Shown one piece after another: positions 40,562-48,117 of a DNA stretch of 48,117 nucleotides. Numbering within the stretch: position 1 is the first letter of the stretch; each line of letters opens with the position of its first letter. The notes beneath the pieces were generated by a model. It had not been told where the DNA came from. It saw nothing but the letters and a program-made list of their open reading frames with translations, and did no database searches. Made by a program: the position numbers and the translations under genes. The stretch spans positions 1-48,117 of the forward strand of contig CAJMST010000017.1 of the NCBI GenBank assembly GCA_905216145.1. Reading direction: 5' to 3'. The DNA is from an uncultured bacterium. GTDB lineage: Bacteria; Actinomycetota; Coriobacteriia; Coriobacteriales; Coriobacteriaceae.

Positions 40562-42523
40562 CTAGTTGGTCGTACCGGAATCGTCACCCGTGCCCGAGCC
40601 AGAGCCCGAACCCGAGCCAGAAAGTGCGACTGTTAGCGTGATCGTGCTGTCGGTGGACTGCTTGCCGGTGGGGGAGACGCCCGTAACGGTGGCATCCTCG
40701 TTACCGCTTACGGGATTGCCGTTCTGGTCACAGAAGCCGATGTTATAGAAACCGGCGTTGTTGAGCGCGGTGACGGCGGCGGAGATGCTCTTGCCGTACA
40801 GGTTGCCCGGGACGCTGGCCTTGCCGGACTTCTTGGCAATGACGACGGTAATCGTGGCGCCGGGCTTCTGCTTGCCGCTGGGGTTCCAGCTGATCACGGT
40901 GCCCTCGGTAACCGAGTCGTTCTCCTGGTAGCTCACGTCGACGCCAAAGCCTGCCATATCGAGGGCGTTGCGTGCTTGGGCCTCGGTCATGTCGGTCAGG
41001 TCGGGGACGGACGTGGTATCCGGGCCGCTCGAGACCTTGTACGAGATGGTCGTGCCCTTCGCGACTTCCTTACCGGCTTCGGTGCCCTGCTCAAAGACCT
41101 GGCCCTCATCGGCCTCGCTGGCCTCCTCGGAGGCGTTGCCCTTCAGGCCAACGCTTGCCAGCGCGGCTTCTGCCTGGTCCTTGGTCAGGCCGACAAGCTG
41201 GGGAACCTCAACCTTCTCGGAGGGCTTGGGGCCCTTGGAGATTACCAGGTTCACCTTGGTGCCCTTGGCCTTCTTGGTGTTGCCGTTGGGCGTCTGCTCG
41301 GCGACCTTGCCCTCGTCGACATCGTCGTTGTAGCTTTGGTCGATGGTGCCGACCTCGAGGCCGGCTTGCTTGATCAGCTCGACGGCAGTCTGCTGGTCTT
41401 TGCCCAGCACATCGGGCACGGTGACCTGCTCGCCGCCAAAGAGTCCTGTGGCAAAGGCCACCACGATGCCGATGACGGCAACGGCTGCTACCACGGCGGC
41501 GATGATCTTATTCTTGTTGGATTTGGGCTTTTCGACCTCGTAGGAGCCGGTAGAGCCCGAAACCGAGCTACGGGCGGTATTCTGGCCGCTCACGCCCGAA
41601 ACGGGACGCACCATGGCGCGCGTCTGATCGGAAAGCTCGCGAGTCTTGGTGGCGCCCAGCTCACCGGGGGCACCGATGATGCGCGTGGGCTCCGAGACGT
41701 TGACGGCACGGCCCGACAGGTAGCTGTTGAGCACCTGACGCAGCTCGTCGGCGGTCTGGAAGCGGTTTGCCGGGTCCTTCTCCATGCACTTGAGGATGAT
41801 GCGCTCAAGGTCGGCGTCGACACCGGAGTTGATCTGGCTCGGCGGAATAGGCAGCTCGTTGACCTGCTTGAGTGCGACTGAGATAGCGTCGTCACCGTCA
41901 AAGGGAACGCGGCCGGTGGCGCACTCGTACATCACGACGCCCAGCGAGTAGATATCCGAGGTGGGGCCGAGGTCCTGACCACGGGTCTGCTCGGGGCTGA
42001 CGTAGTGGGCGGTTCCCAGCACGTTGTTGTCTTGCGTGAGGTGGCTGTTCTTGGCGCGCGCGATGCCAAAGTCCATCACCTTGATGTTGCCGTCGGGCAG
42101 CACCATGATGTTCTGCGGCTTAATGTCGCGGTGGATGATCTCGTGCTTGTGGGCGACCGAAAGCGCGGAGCTGATCTGCGAGCCGATCTGGGCGACCTTC
42201 TTGGGGTCGAGGGCGCCGTGGCTCTTGATGCCGCTCTTAAGGTCGGTACCGCGCAGGTACTCCATGACGATGTAATAGGTGTCGCCGTCCTTGCCCCAAT
42301 CGTAGACGCCCACGATATAGGGGGAGGAGAGACCGGCTGCTGCCTGGGCCTCCTGCTTAAAGCGTGCGGCGAAGGTTGCGTCGCCAGCATACTGCGGCAG
42401 CATGATCTTGACGGCTACCGTGCGGTCGAGGACCTGGTCCTGTGCACGGTAGACGGTCGCCATGCCGCCTGTTCCCACCTTATCCTTGAGGAGGTATCTT
42501 CCCCCGAGGACCCTCTGTTCCAT
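40562..42523 (-). CDS. pknB: PASTA-domain Ser/Thr protein kinase
   Basis: A 653-aa membrane kinase. The kinase domain (about 8-275) has the Gly-loop VGTGGMATVY, VAVKIM with the ATP-binding Lys, HRDIKPQN and DFGIARA. A linker with many Ser/Thr precedes a membrane helix (about 338-360, IIAAVVAAVAVIGIVVAFAT). Four PASTA repeats outside (from VPDVLGKDQQTAVELIKQAG) should bind muropeptides or lipid II. The tail is a Gly-Ser run ending DDSGTTN. The ATG at 42523 (MEQRVLGGRYLL) has AGGAG 5 nt upstream; a second ATG 15 nt earlier lacks one. It is the last gene of the cell-wall regulation cluster. Confidence 0.96.
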   Translation of the reverse strand: MEQRVLGGRYLLKDKVGTGGMATVYRAQDQVLDRTVAVKIMLPQYAGDATFAARFKQEAQAAAGLSSPYIVGVYDWGKDGDTYYIVMEYLRGTDLKSGIKSHGALDPKKVAQIGSQISSALSVAHKHEIIHRDIKPQNIMVLPDGNIKVMDFGIARAKNSHLTQDNNVLGTAHYVSPEQTRGQDLGPTSDIYSLGVVMYECATGRVPFDGDDAISVALKQVNELPIPPSQINSGVDADLERIILKCMEKDPANRFQTADELRQVLNSYLSGRAVNVSEPTRIIGAPGELGATKTRELSDQTRAMVRPVSGVSGQNTARSSVSGSTGSYEVEKPKSNKNKIIAAVVAAVAVIGIVVAFATGLFGGEQVTVPDVLGKDQQTAVELIKQAGLEVGTIDQSYNDDVDEGKVAEQTPNGNTKKAKGTKVNLVISKGPKPSEKVEVPQLVGLTKDQAEAALASVGLKGNASEEASEADEGQVFEQGTEAGKEVAKGTTISYKVSSGPDTTSVPDLTDMTEAQARNALDMAGFGVDVSYQENDSVTEGTVISWNPSGKQKPGATITVVIAKKSGKASVPGNLYGKSISAAVTALNNAGFYNIGFCDQNGNPVSGNEDATVTGVSPTGKQSTDSTITLTVALSGSGSGSGSGTGDDSGTTN

Positions 42524-42655
42524 TCCTGCTCCTAACATAACTATTCGCTCAACGATGTGTGTAGTACCTTCGATGTGGCCGCTGGGGCCGTGTGGCGCGT
42601 TGCCGCTAACTCTTCGGCCGCGGCGCGCCTCGGGTGTCCGATTCGATCATGGGCA

Positions 42656-45526
42656 TCACGCTCCCTGTGCGGCAAGCGCCGCGGTCAGGACGATGCCGGC
42701 GATCTTGGCGGCCTGGACGTCATGCTTGTCGAAATCCTCCAAGGCCACCGAGATGGCGACCGTGGGTGAATCGTAAGGTGCAAAGCCAACAAACATAGAG
42801 TTGACGTTGGTGCCGCCGGTCTCGGCCGAGCCGGTCTTGCCGGCGACCTTGACGCCGGGGATCTGGGCATCGGTGCCGGTGCCGGATTGGACGACGGCAA
42901 GCATGGCCTGCTTGACCTGGTCGGCCGTGGCGGAGCTGACGGCTTGACCAAGCGAGCGGGACTGCGTGGTCTTGACCACGGTTCCGTCCGGGGCGAGTAC
43001 CTGGGCTACAAAGTACGGGTCCATGACCACGCCGCTGTTAGCGATGGCGGCGGCAATCACGGCGTTTTGCATGACGGTGGTCTGCGGGCCGGGCGTGTGG
43101 TCCATGCCGACAGGCTGGCCGGCGCCGGCCCAGGCGGTCTCCCATTCGGTCATGAGCGACGGGTCGGCCATGATGGAGGCCGCGGAGGTCAGGTCCTGGC
43201 CGAGCTTTTGGCCGTAGCCAAAGGCGTTGGCAAACTGCACGAGCGTGTTTGCGCCAACTTCGTTTGCCACCTGGCCAAAGACGACGTTGGAGGACACGGC
43301 AAAGGCCTGCTGCAGGCTGATGGTGCCGTAGCTCTCGTTGGCAGAGTTGGTGACCGGTGCGTTGCCGATGTCCATGGAGCCGGGCGCCTGGTAGGTGCTG
43401 GTAAGGCTGGCGGTACCGGTCTCGAGTGCCGCGGAAAGCGTAACGACCTTAAACGTGGAGCCCGGCGTGTACAGCGCGTCTATGGCGCGATTGTACATGG
43501 AGCCGTCCTCGCCGCCGCCCGTCTGCAGCAGGGCATCGATGTTGGTGTTGTCGTAGGTGGGCGAGCTGGCACATGCGAGCACCGCGCCGGTACGCGGGTC
43601 GATGACCACTACAGCGCCCTTAAAGCCCTTGAGCGCCTGCTCGGCCGCCGTCTGGATGCGCGAGTCGATGGTGAGCTTGGCGGTGTTGCCCGGCTGGGTC
43701 TGGCCCGCGAGCGACGCGATGGCGTTGTTCCAGCTGGAGTAGTCCTTAGAACCGGTGAGCGTGTCGTTCATGACGCTCTCGATGGCGGTGGTGCCATACT
43801 GCTGGCTCACGTAGCCAACCACGTGCGCTGCCAGGTTACCGTTGGGGTAGGAGCGTACGTAGGTGCCGTCCTCCTGCTGCAGCGACTCGGCCAGCGTCAC
43901 GCCGTCGGACGTGATGATGGAGCCGCGCTGGATGTACTTGGAGCGGGCGATGGTGTGGTTGTTGGTCGGCATGTCCTGATAGTCCTTGGCCTTAATGACC
44001 TGGACATAGGTGAGGTTGCCGATAAGGATGGCGAACAGCGCCGTAAAGGCGAGCACCGCACGGGTTAGACGGTTGGCGAGCGCCACGCGGCCGAGTACAC
44101 CGGATTCAGGCGTGTCGAGCAGGCGACGGCGCATGCGCGAGCCGACGGAATGGCTGCCGCTGCCGTAGGAAGACGAGGTGGCAAAGCGCGTGCCCGTCGG
44201 GGCGGCGGCAGATGCGACCTGATCATCGGTGATGGCAGCCATGGTGCCGGTGCCGGTAAGCTCGGCCTCGCGTCCGGTCGCCTCGTCACCGGCGCGCAGC
44301 AGGAGCGCGACGATGATAAAGCTCGCCAGCAGAGAGGAGCCGCCCTGGCTCATAAAGGGCAGGGTGACGCCGGTCAGCGGGATCAGGCGGGTTACGCCGC
44401 CAACGATCAAGAAGGCCTGGAAGCTGATGGCGGCCGTAAGACCGGTGGCACTAAAGGCGGCGAGGTCGGACTTTGCGCGGGCAGCTGTGGTCAGGCCGCG
44501 AACGGCAAAGAGCATAAACAGGATGAGCACGGCGCCGCCGCCCAAAAGGCCCATCTCCTCGCCGATAGCCGAGAAGATAAAGTCGGACTCGACGACAGGG
44601 ATGTTGTTGGCCATGCCGTTGCCGATGCCAACACCGACCAGACCGCCATCGGCAAGCGAGAAGAGCGACTGGACGATCTGGTAGCCCTGGCCCTGGGCGT
44701 CCTTAAACGGATCGAGCCAAACCTGGAAACGCACCTGAACGTGCGACAGGAACTTGTAGGCGCCCACGGCTCCAACAGCTAAGAGCGCAAGGCCGATAAC
44801 GACATACGAAAAGCGCCCCGTGGCAACGTAGAGCATCAGCAAGAAGATGGTGTAGAACAGCACGGCCGAACCCAGGTCGCGTTCGAAGACGACGACGAGC
44901 AGGCACACACCCCATACGGCAAACAGCGGCAGCAGCAGTCGCAGGCGAGGGATCTTAAAGCCCAGGATCTTGCGGTTGGAGATGGAGAGCAGCTCGCGGT
45001 TCTCGGCCAGGTAGCCGGCCAGGAACAGGACGATAAAGACCTTGGCGAACTCGCCGGGCTGGATGGTAAAGCCCGCGATGCGAATCCACAGCTTGGAGCC
45101 CGAGATCGTGGTGCCGATAAAGATAGGCAGCATCAGCAGGATGATGCCGATGATGCCAAAGGTGTACTTGTAGCGCATGACCACATCGAGGTTTTTGACT
45201 AGTGCAAGCGTTCCCACCATGAGCGCCACCGAGACAAACAGGATGATGAGCTGTGAGATGGCGAGAGCGGGGGCGAGACGCGTCACGAACGTGATGCCGA
45301 TGCCCGAAAGTATAAATACGATGGGCAGGATGGCGGGGTCGGCACCGGGCGCCAAGATGCGCACGGCAATGTGGGCCGCGGCAAAGGCGGCAAAGAGGCC
45401 GATCGGTACGGCGAGCGTCTCAAAGGAGATGGCAGCGCCCGCGGTGAGGACGTACATCGCATACAGCAGGATGACGGGGAACGCCGAGGCGATGAGCAAG
45501 AGCAGCTCGGTGTTGCGGCGACTCAT
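42656..45526 (-). CDS. Natural fusion of FtsW/RodA-type glycosyltransferase and penicillin-binding protein
   Basis: One 956-aa reading frame holds two enzymes normally made as separate partners. Residues 1-420 are a SEDS polymerase with about ten membrane helices, including VVFERDLGSAVLFYTIFLLM and GVTLPFMSQGGSSLLASFII. A linker with RRRLLDTPESG leads to a membrane helix (about 485-505) and a class B PBP. In the transpeptidase domain, the active-site motifs are PGSTFKVV (SxxK), AVSSNVVFG (SxN) and VAGKTGSAE (KTG). The product polymerises and cross-links peptidoglycan. Elsewhere in actinobacteria rodA and pbpA are adjacent genes at this place. The ATG at 45526 follows GGGAG by 8 nt. Confidence 0.95.
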   Translation of the reverse strand: MSRRNTELLLLIASAFPVILLYAMYVLTAGAAISFETLAVPIGLFAAFAAAHIAVRILAPGADPAILPIVFILSGIGITFVTRLAPALAISQLIILFVSVALMVGTLALVKNLDVVMRYKYTFGIIGIILLMLPIFIGTTISGSKLWIRIAGFTIQPGEFAKVFIVLFLAGYLAENRELLSISNRKILGFKIPRLRLLLPLFAVWGVCLLVVVFERDLGSAVLFYTIFLLMLYVATGRFSYVVIGLALLAVGAVGAYKFLSHVQVRFQVWLDPFKDAQGQGYQIVQSLFSLADGGLVGVGIGNGMANNIPVVESDFIFSAIGEEMGLLGGGAVLILFMLFAVRGLTTAARAKSDLAAFSATGLTAAISFQAFLIVGGVTRLIPLTGVTLPFMSQGGSSLLASFIIVALLLRAGDEATGREAELTGTGTMAAITDDQVASAAAPTGTRFATSSSYGSGSHSVGSRMRRRLLDTPESGVLGRVALANRLTRAVLAFTALFAILIGNLTYVQVIKAKDYQDMPTNNHTIARSKYIQRGSIITSDGVTLAESLQQEDGTYVRSYPNGNLAAHVVGYVSQQYGTTAIESVMNDTLTGSKDYSSWNNAIASLAGQTQPGNTAKLTIDSRIQTAAEQALKGFKGAVVVIDPRTGAVLACASSPTYDNTNIDALLQTGGGEDGSMYNRAIDALYTPGSTFKVVTLSAALETGTASLTSTYQAPGSMDIGNAPVTNSANESYGTISLQQAFAVSSNVVFGQVANEVGANTLVQFANAFGYGQKLGQDLTSAASIMADPSLMTEWETAWAGAGQPVGMDHTPGPQTTVMQNAVIAAAIANSGVVMDPYFVAQVLAPDGTVVKTTQSRSLGQAVSSATADQVKQAMLAVVQSGTGTDAQIPGVKVAGKTGSAETGGTNVNSMFVGFAPYDSPTVAISVALEDFDKHDVQAAKIAGIVLTAALAAQGA

Positions 45527-45542
45527 AAGCGGCACTCCCTTT

Positions 45543-47342
45543 CTAATTCTTATCGGAGGCTTCGGCCTCGGCGGACTGTTCGGCGGTTTTCTCGGAATCT
45601 GATTCGGAGGTCGATCCCTGATTGGTGTTGTCGCGAATCGTTTGCGCGTCGATCACCTGGCGGGTCTGCTCTTCATCGATCTGGTGGCGGTACTTGGATA
45701 TCGTGTCCTGCGCATCGTCGACACTTGTTTGCGGAATGCCCGCCTTGAGGCGGTTTTGCGTGTCTTCGGGCAGGTCGGACAGCTTGATGCTGGTTTCGCT
45801 TTCGAGCCAGTGGAGCTTGAGTCCGAGTGGCTTGCCGGGCAGGCCGCGCCAGACGGCGACATTGCCCTGGTAGGTACCCAGGTAGTACGAGCCGGTGACA
45901 CCCGTGTAGGCCCAGATGCCAGCTGCCAGCACAAAGACGAGGGCCAGGATGGCGGCGATAGTAACGTTGCGGCGACGCACGCGTTGCGCCTCGCGCATAA
46001 CGCCATCGTCAACCAGGTCAACGACTACTACGGTCACGTTGTCGTGGCCGCCGGCGGCAAGCGCCGCGTCCACTAGGTTGTCGACGCAGATTTGCGCGGT
46101 TGAGGACTGCGTGGCGATGTTCTCGATATCGCTATCGGGAATCATGCTCGAAAGGCCGTCGGAGCACAGGATCAGGCGGTCGCCTTCCTCGATATGCAGA
46201 GTGAAGTGGTCGGCATACATGGCGGGGTCCGAGCCCAGCGCGCGGGTGATGACCGAACGGTTGGGGTGGACGCGAGCCTCGTCTGCCGTGATCTCGCCGG
46301 CGTCCACGAGCTCCTCCACGTAGGAGTGGTCGCGGGTCACGCGGATGAGCGTGCCCTCGTGGAGCAGGTAGGCGCGAGAGTCACCCACGTGGGCGATGGC
46401 GAGCGTGTCGTTTTCGATATAGGCGCAAGTGGCTGTGCAGCCCATGCCGGGCTTGCCCAGGCCATTCAGGGCCGCCTCGATTACGGCGGCGTTGGCGGCC
46501 TCGACGGCTGCCGCCAGGCGTGCGGCGTCGGCAGACTGAGGAGCTGTCTTGGCGATGGTCTCGACAGCGATAGAAGAGGCCACCTCGCCGGCAGCGTGAC
46601 CACCCATGCCGTCGCATACGCAAAAGAGCGGCGACTGCACCAGGTAGGAATCCTCATTGTGCGGGCGCACGCAGCCAACGTCGGAGCGGGCGCCCCACAT
46701 GAGTTGCGTGGTGGTGCCGGCATCATAGGTCGAGTCGGTCTCGATGCGCTCCTCGGTCAGGGGCTCAAAGCTCATGGTCGAGCCGGGGTCTTTGAGCTTG
46801 GCCTCAACGGCGGCAACGTCGATTTCGGCGGTGTCACCGGGAGAGACGGTGTCGGTCACGGCGTTTGATTCGGAATCGCCGGTGTCCGGGGAGTCGGGCT
46901 CCTCGGAAACGCGGGCGGTCGACTCGTCGTCTTGCGGGCTGACGTCTATAGGCTCGGGCGCCGGCGTAGACGCGGGCGCAACCTCGGATGCCGGGGCTAT
47001 GGGAAACGCCGGCGCGGCGGGCTCGGGTGCCGCAAACACCGCAGCGCTCTCGTTGATTGCCGCGGCGACGGGCTCTGCAAAGTGAGCCGGCGCCGGGGTT
47101 GCTTCGGGCGCTGTGGGCTGTTCCGCAGCATGTGCGCCGATGGGCGCCGCTACGGCATCCTCTTCGTCCTCGTTATCGGCGAGATCCGAAATATCATGCG
47201 TTACATGCGAAAGAGGCAGGGAGAACACGGTGTCCTCGGGCTCCACGGGTGCGGAGCCTGCCGGAGCGGCGTGGGCCGGCGCAGCTGTGGCGGCGGCCGG
47301 TGCCTCGGTCATAGTTGCGGACTTGTTCTCCTCGTCGATCAT
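45543..47342 (-). CDS. pstP: PP2C-family Ser/Thr phosphatase with long N-terminal extension
   Basis: A 599-aa membrane phosphatase that reverses the PASTA kinase. Residues 1-210 are an Ala/Pro/Glu-rich, probably disordered head absent from ordinary PstP (about 240-510 aa). The PP2C domain (about 215-455) has the metal-binding motifs SDVGCVRPHNEDSY, CDGMGGHAAGE, HVGDSRAYLL, CSDGLSSMIPD and GGHDNVTVVV. A membrane helix (about 475-495) and an outer domain of about 100 residues end in a Ser/Glu tail. Its ATG overlaps the stop of the FHA gene in ATGA. It stands 17 nt before the fusion protein gene. Confidence 0.94.
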   Translation of the reverse strand: MIDEENKSATMTEAPAAATAAPAHAAPAGSAPVEPEDTVFSLPLSHVTHDISDLADNEDEEDAVAAPIGAHAAEQPTAPEATPAPAHFAEPVAAAINESAAVFAAPEPAAPAFPIAPASEVAPASTPAPEPIDVSPQDDESTARVSEEPDSPDTGDSESNAVTDTVSPGDTAEIDVAAVEAKLKDPGSTMSFEPLTEERIETDSTYDAGTTTQLMWGARSDVGCVRPHNEDSYLVQSPLFCVCDGMGGHAAGEVASSIAVETIAKTAPQSADAARLAAAVEAANAAVIEAALNGLGKPGMGCTATCAYIENDTLAIAHVGDSRAYLLHEGTLIRVTRDHSYVEELVDAGEITADEARVHPNRSVITRALGSDPAMYADHFTLHIEEGDRLILCSDGLSSMIPDSDIENIATQSSTAQICVDNLVDAALAAGGHDNVTVVVVDLVDDGVMREAQRVRRRNVTIAAILALVFVLAAGIWAYTGVTGSYYLGTYQGNVAVWRGLPGKPLGLKLHWLESETSIKLSDLPEDTQNRLKAGIPQTSVDDAQDTISKYRHQIDEEQTRQVIDAQTIRDNTNQGSTSESDSEKTAEQSAEAEASDKN

Positions 47343-47755
47343 CGACGGTTCACCTTCATGACCACGTCGCCAATCTGGACTTCGTCGCCCTCGCGCAGCG
47401 TTGCGGGCTCCACGAGCTGGCGGCCGTTGACGAGCGTGCCGTTAAGCGAGTTGAGGTCCTCGATGATGAGCGCCGGGCCCTGCAGCGAAAAGCGCGCATG
47501 CGAGGCCGAGACGAACGGTTCGTTGATGCAGATGTCCGAAGATGGCGAGCGACCGACGATGACGGGGCCGAGCATGTCTACGTGGATGCCGCGGATACCG
47601 CGCGGACCCTTGTCCACATCAATCGTCCAGATAGCCGAGTCGCGGCGCTGCCCGCGCACAAGTCCCACGCCGGTCTTCATGACGGCGAACAAGAAGATAT
47701 AGAGCAGGGCGACCAGGACGATGCGGCCTGCAAAAAGGACGATATCGATGTTCAT
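47339..47755 (-). CDS. fhaB: FHA-domain membrane protein (FhaB-like)
   Basis: A 138-aa protein with an N-terminal membrane helix (about 8-28, FAGRIVLVALLYIFLFAVM) and a C-terminal FHA domain (about 60-137) that binds phosphothreonine. The FHA signature is VGRSPSSDICINEPFVSASH with SLNGTLVNG. In mycobacteria FhaB, located beside PstP, RodA, PbpA and PknA/B, links kinase signalling to wall synthesis. Its stop overlaps the phosphatase start by 4 nt. Confidence 0.93.
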   Translation of the reverse strand: MNIDIVLFAGRIVLVALLYIFLFAVMKTGVGLVRGQRRDSAIWTIDVDKGPRGIRGIHVDMLGPVIVGRSPSSDICINEPFVSASHARFSLQGPALIIEDLNSLNGTLVNGRQLVEPATLREGDEVQIGDVVMKVNRR

Positions 47756-47761
47756 AAGCGA

Positions 47762-48117
47762 CTATCCCCTAAATTCAAAGGTGCTCAGGCCAAACGTCAG
47801 CAGATCGCCGTTGCGCAGCGGGCAGCGCGTAATGCGGCGGTTGTTGACGAGCGTGCCGTTGGTGGAATTGAGGTCCTCGATCGACCAATCCGAGCCCGTA
47901 AAGGTGAGCTGGGCGTGGCGGCGCGACACGTTGGGGTCGCGCAGGGCAATGTCGGAAACTGAGCGCTCGCGACCGATGGTCACCTGTGCGGAGGTGATGC
48001 TATGGCTCTCGCCGCTCACGACGTCGACGAGCTGGGCGAGCGGGCGCTGCGGGGCGCGAGTGCTCGCCATGTTGGAGGCGATGCCGGCTGCGGCGCCTAG
48101 GCCCACGGCGGCACCGG
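47762..48117 (-). CDS. FHA-domain protein (FhaA-like), cut by the window edge
   Basis: Only the C-terminal part is present and the frame stays open to the last base. It ends in a complete FHA domain: VTIGRERSVSDIALRDPNV, SRRHAQLTF, EDLNSTNGTLVNN, with the phosphothreonine-binding Arg, Ser and Asn visible. By position it should be FhaA, whose N-terminal DUF3662 domain would lie beyond the window. The GTG near 48106 is probably not its start. It is first in the visible cluster and 6 nt upstream of fhaB. Confidence 0.85.
   Translation of the reverse strand, partial: GAAVGLGAAAGIASNMASTRAPQRPLAQLVDVVSGESHSITSAQVTIGRERSVSDIALRDPNVSRRHAQLTFTGSDWSIEDLNSTNGTLVNNRRITRCPLRNGDLLTFGLSTFEFRG

Overview
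This is about 48 kb of GC-rich DNA that looks like a gut member of the Coriobacteriia, most like Collinsella. That assignment is an inference from gene content and layout. The supporting signs are the actinobacterial order dnaK-grpE-dnaJ-hspR with a separate clpB, an actinobacterial FHA / PP2C phosphatase / RodA-PBP / PASTA-kinase cluster, a mannose-family PTS, a LytTR two-component system, anaerobic enzymes (ferredoxin, NiFe-hydrogenase maturation, a large Fe-S flavoprotein), and many short intergenic hairpin repeats.

Layout. 1-7.6 kb (minus strand): thioredoxin, then a nickel and hydrogenase-maturation block (82-aa protein, His-rich NikR, hypF, hypC, hypD, hypE, then a HAD phosphatase). 7.7-10.3 kb: a degenerate uracil-DNA-glycosylase-like protein and a GHKL/LytTR two-component pair. 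10.5-14.5 kb: the NAD biosynthesis operon nadA-nadB-nadC-niaR behind a 44-bp inverted-repeat operator. 14.6 kb: a ferredoxin. 15.3-19.7 kb: dnaK-grpE-dnaJ-hspR. 20.0-22.3 kb: an aconitase-family hydratase. 22.5-24.5 kb: two unknown membrane-anchored proteins among hairpin repeats. 24.6-27.2 kb: clpB, sharing a 27-bp operator with dnaK. 27.3-30.8 kb: a small acidic protein, a DUF4143 ATPase whose promoter lies inside an inverted repeat, and an unknown anchored exported protein. 31.0-35.8 kb: a DUF5692-type membrane protein and TetR regulator divergent from a 925-aa Fe-S/FAD oxidoreductase, with two TetR-like operators between them. 35.9 kb: hypA. 36.8-40.1 kb: PTS IIAB-IIC-IID plus DUF956. 40.2 kb: tRNA-Arg(CCT) with a rearranged partial copy. 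40.5-48.1 kb (minus strand): a PASTA kinase, a natural FtsW/RodA-penicillin-binding-protein fusion, a PP2C phosphatase with a long disordered head, and two FHA proteins, the last cut by the window edge.

How the genes work together. HypA, C, D, E and F build the Fe(CN)2CO and nickel centres of NiFe hydrogenases. No hydrogenase and no hypB lies in the window, and NikR sits at the head of the hyp block as a likely nickel switch. NiaR probably represses its own nad operon, and HspR the dnaK and clpB transcripts. The FHA, phosphatase, kinase and synthase genes form one cell-wall-growth signalling unit.

The least explained structure is the intergenic DNA. It holds at least six hairpin families. 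Two distant arrays (79-248 and 14981-15150) each contain six 15-bp arms in alternating orientation at exactly 31-bp steps. A third array upstream of clpB has the same six-arm plan at about 40-bp steps with different arms. These arrays are my best candidate for an undescribed system.
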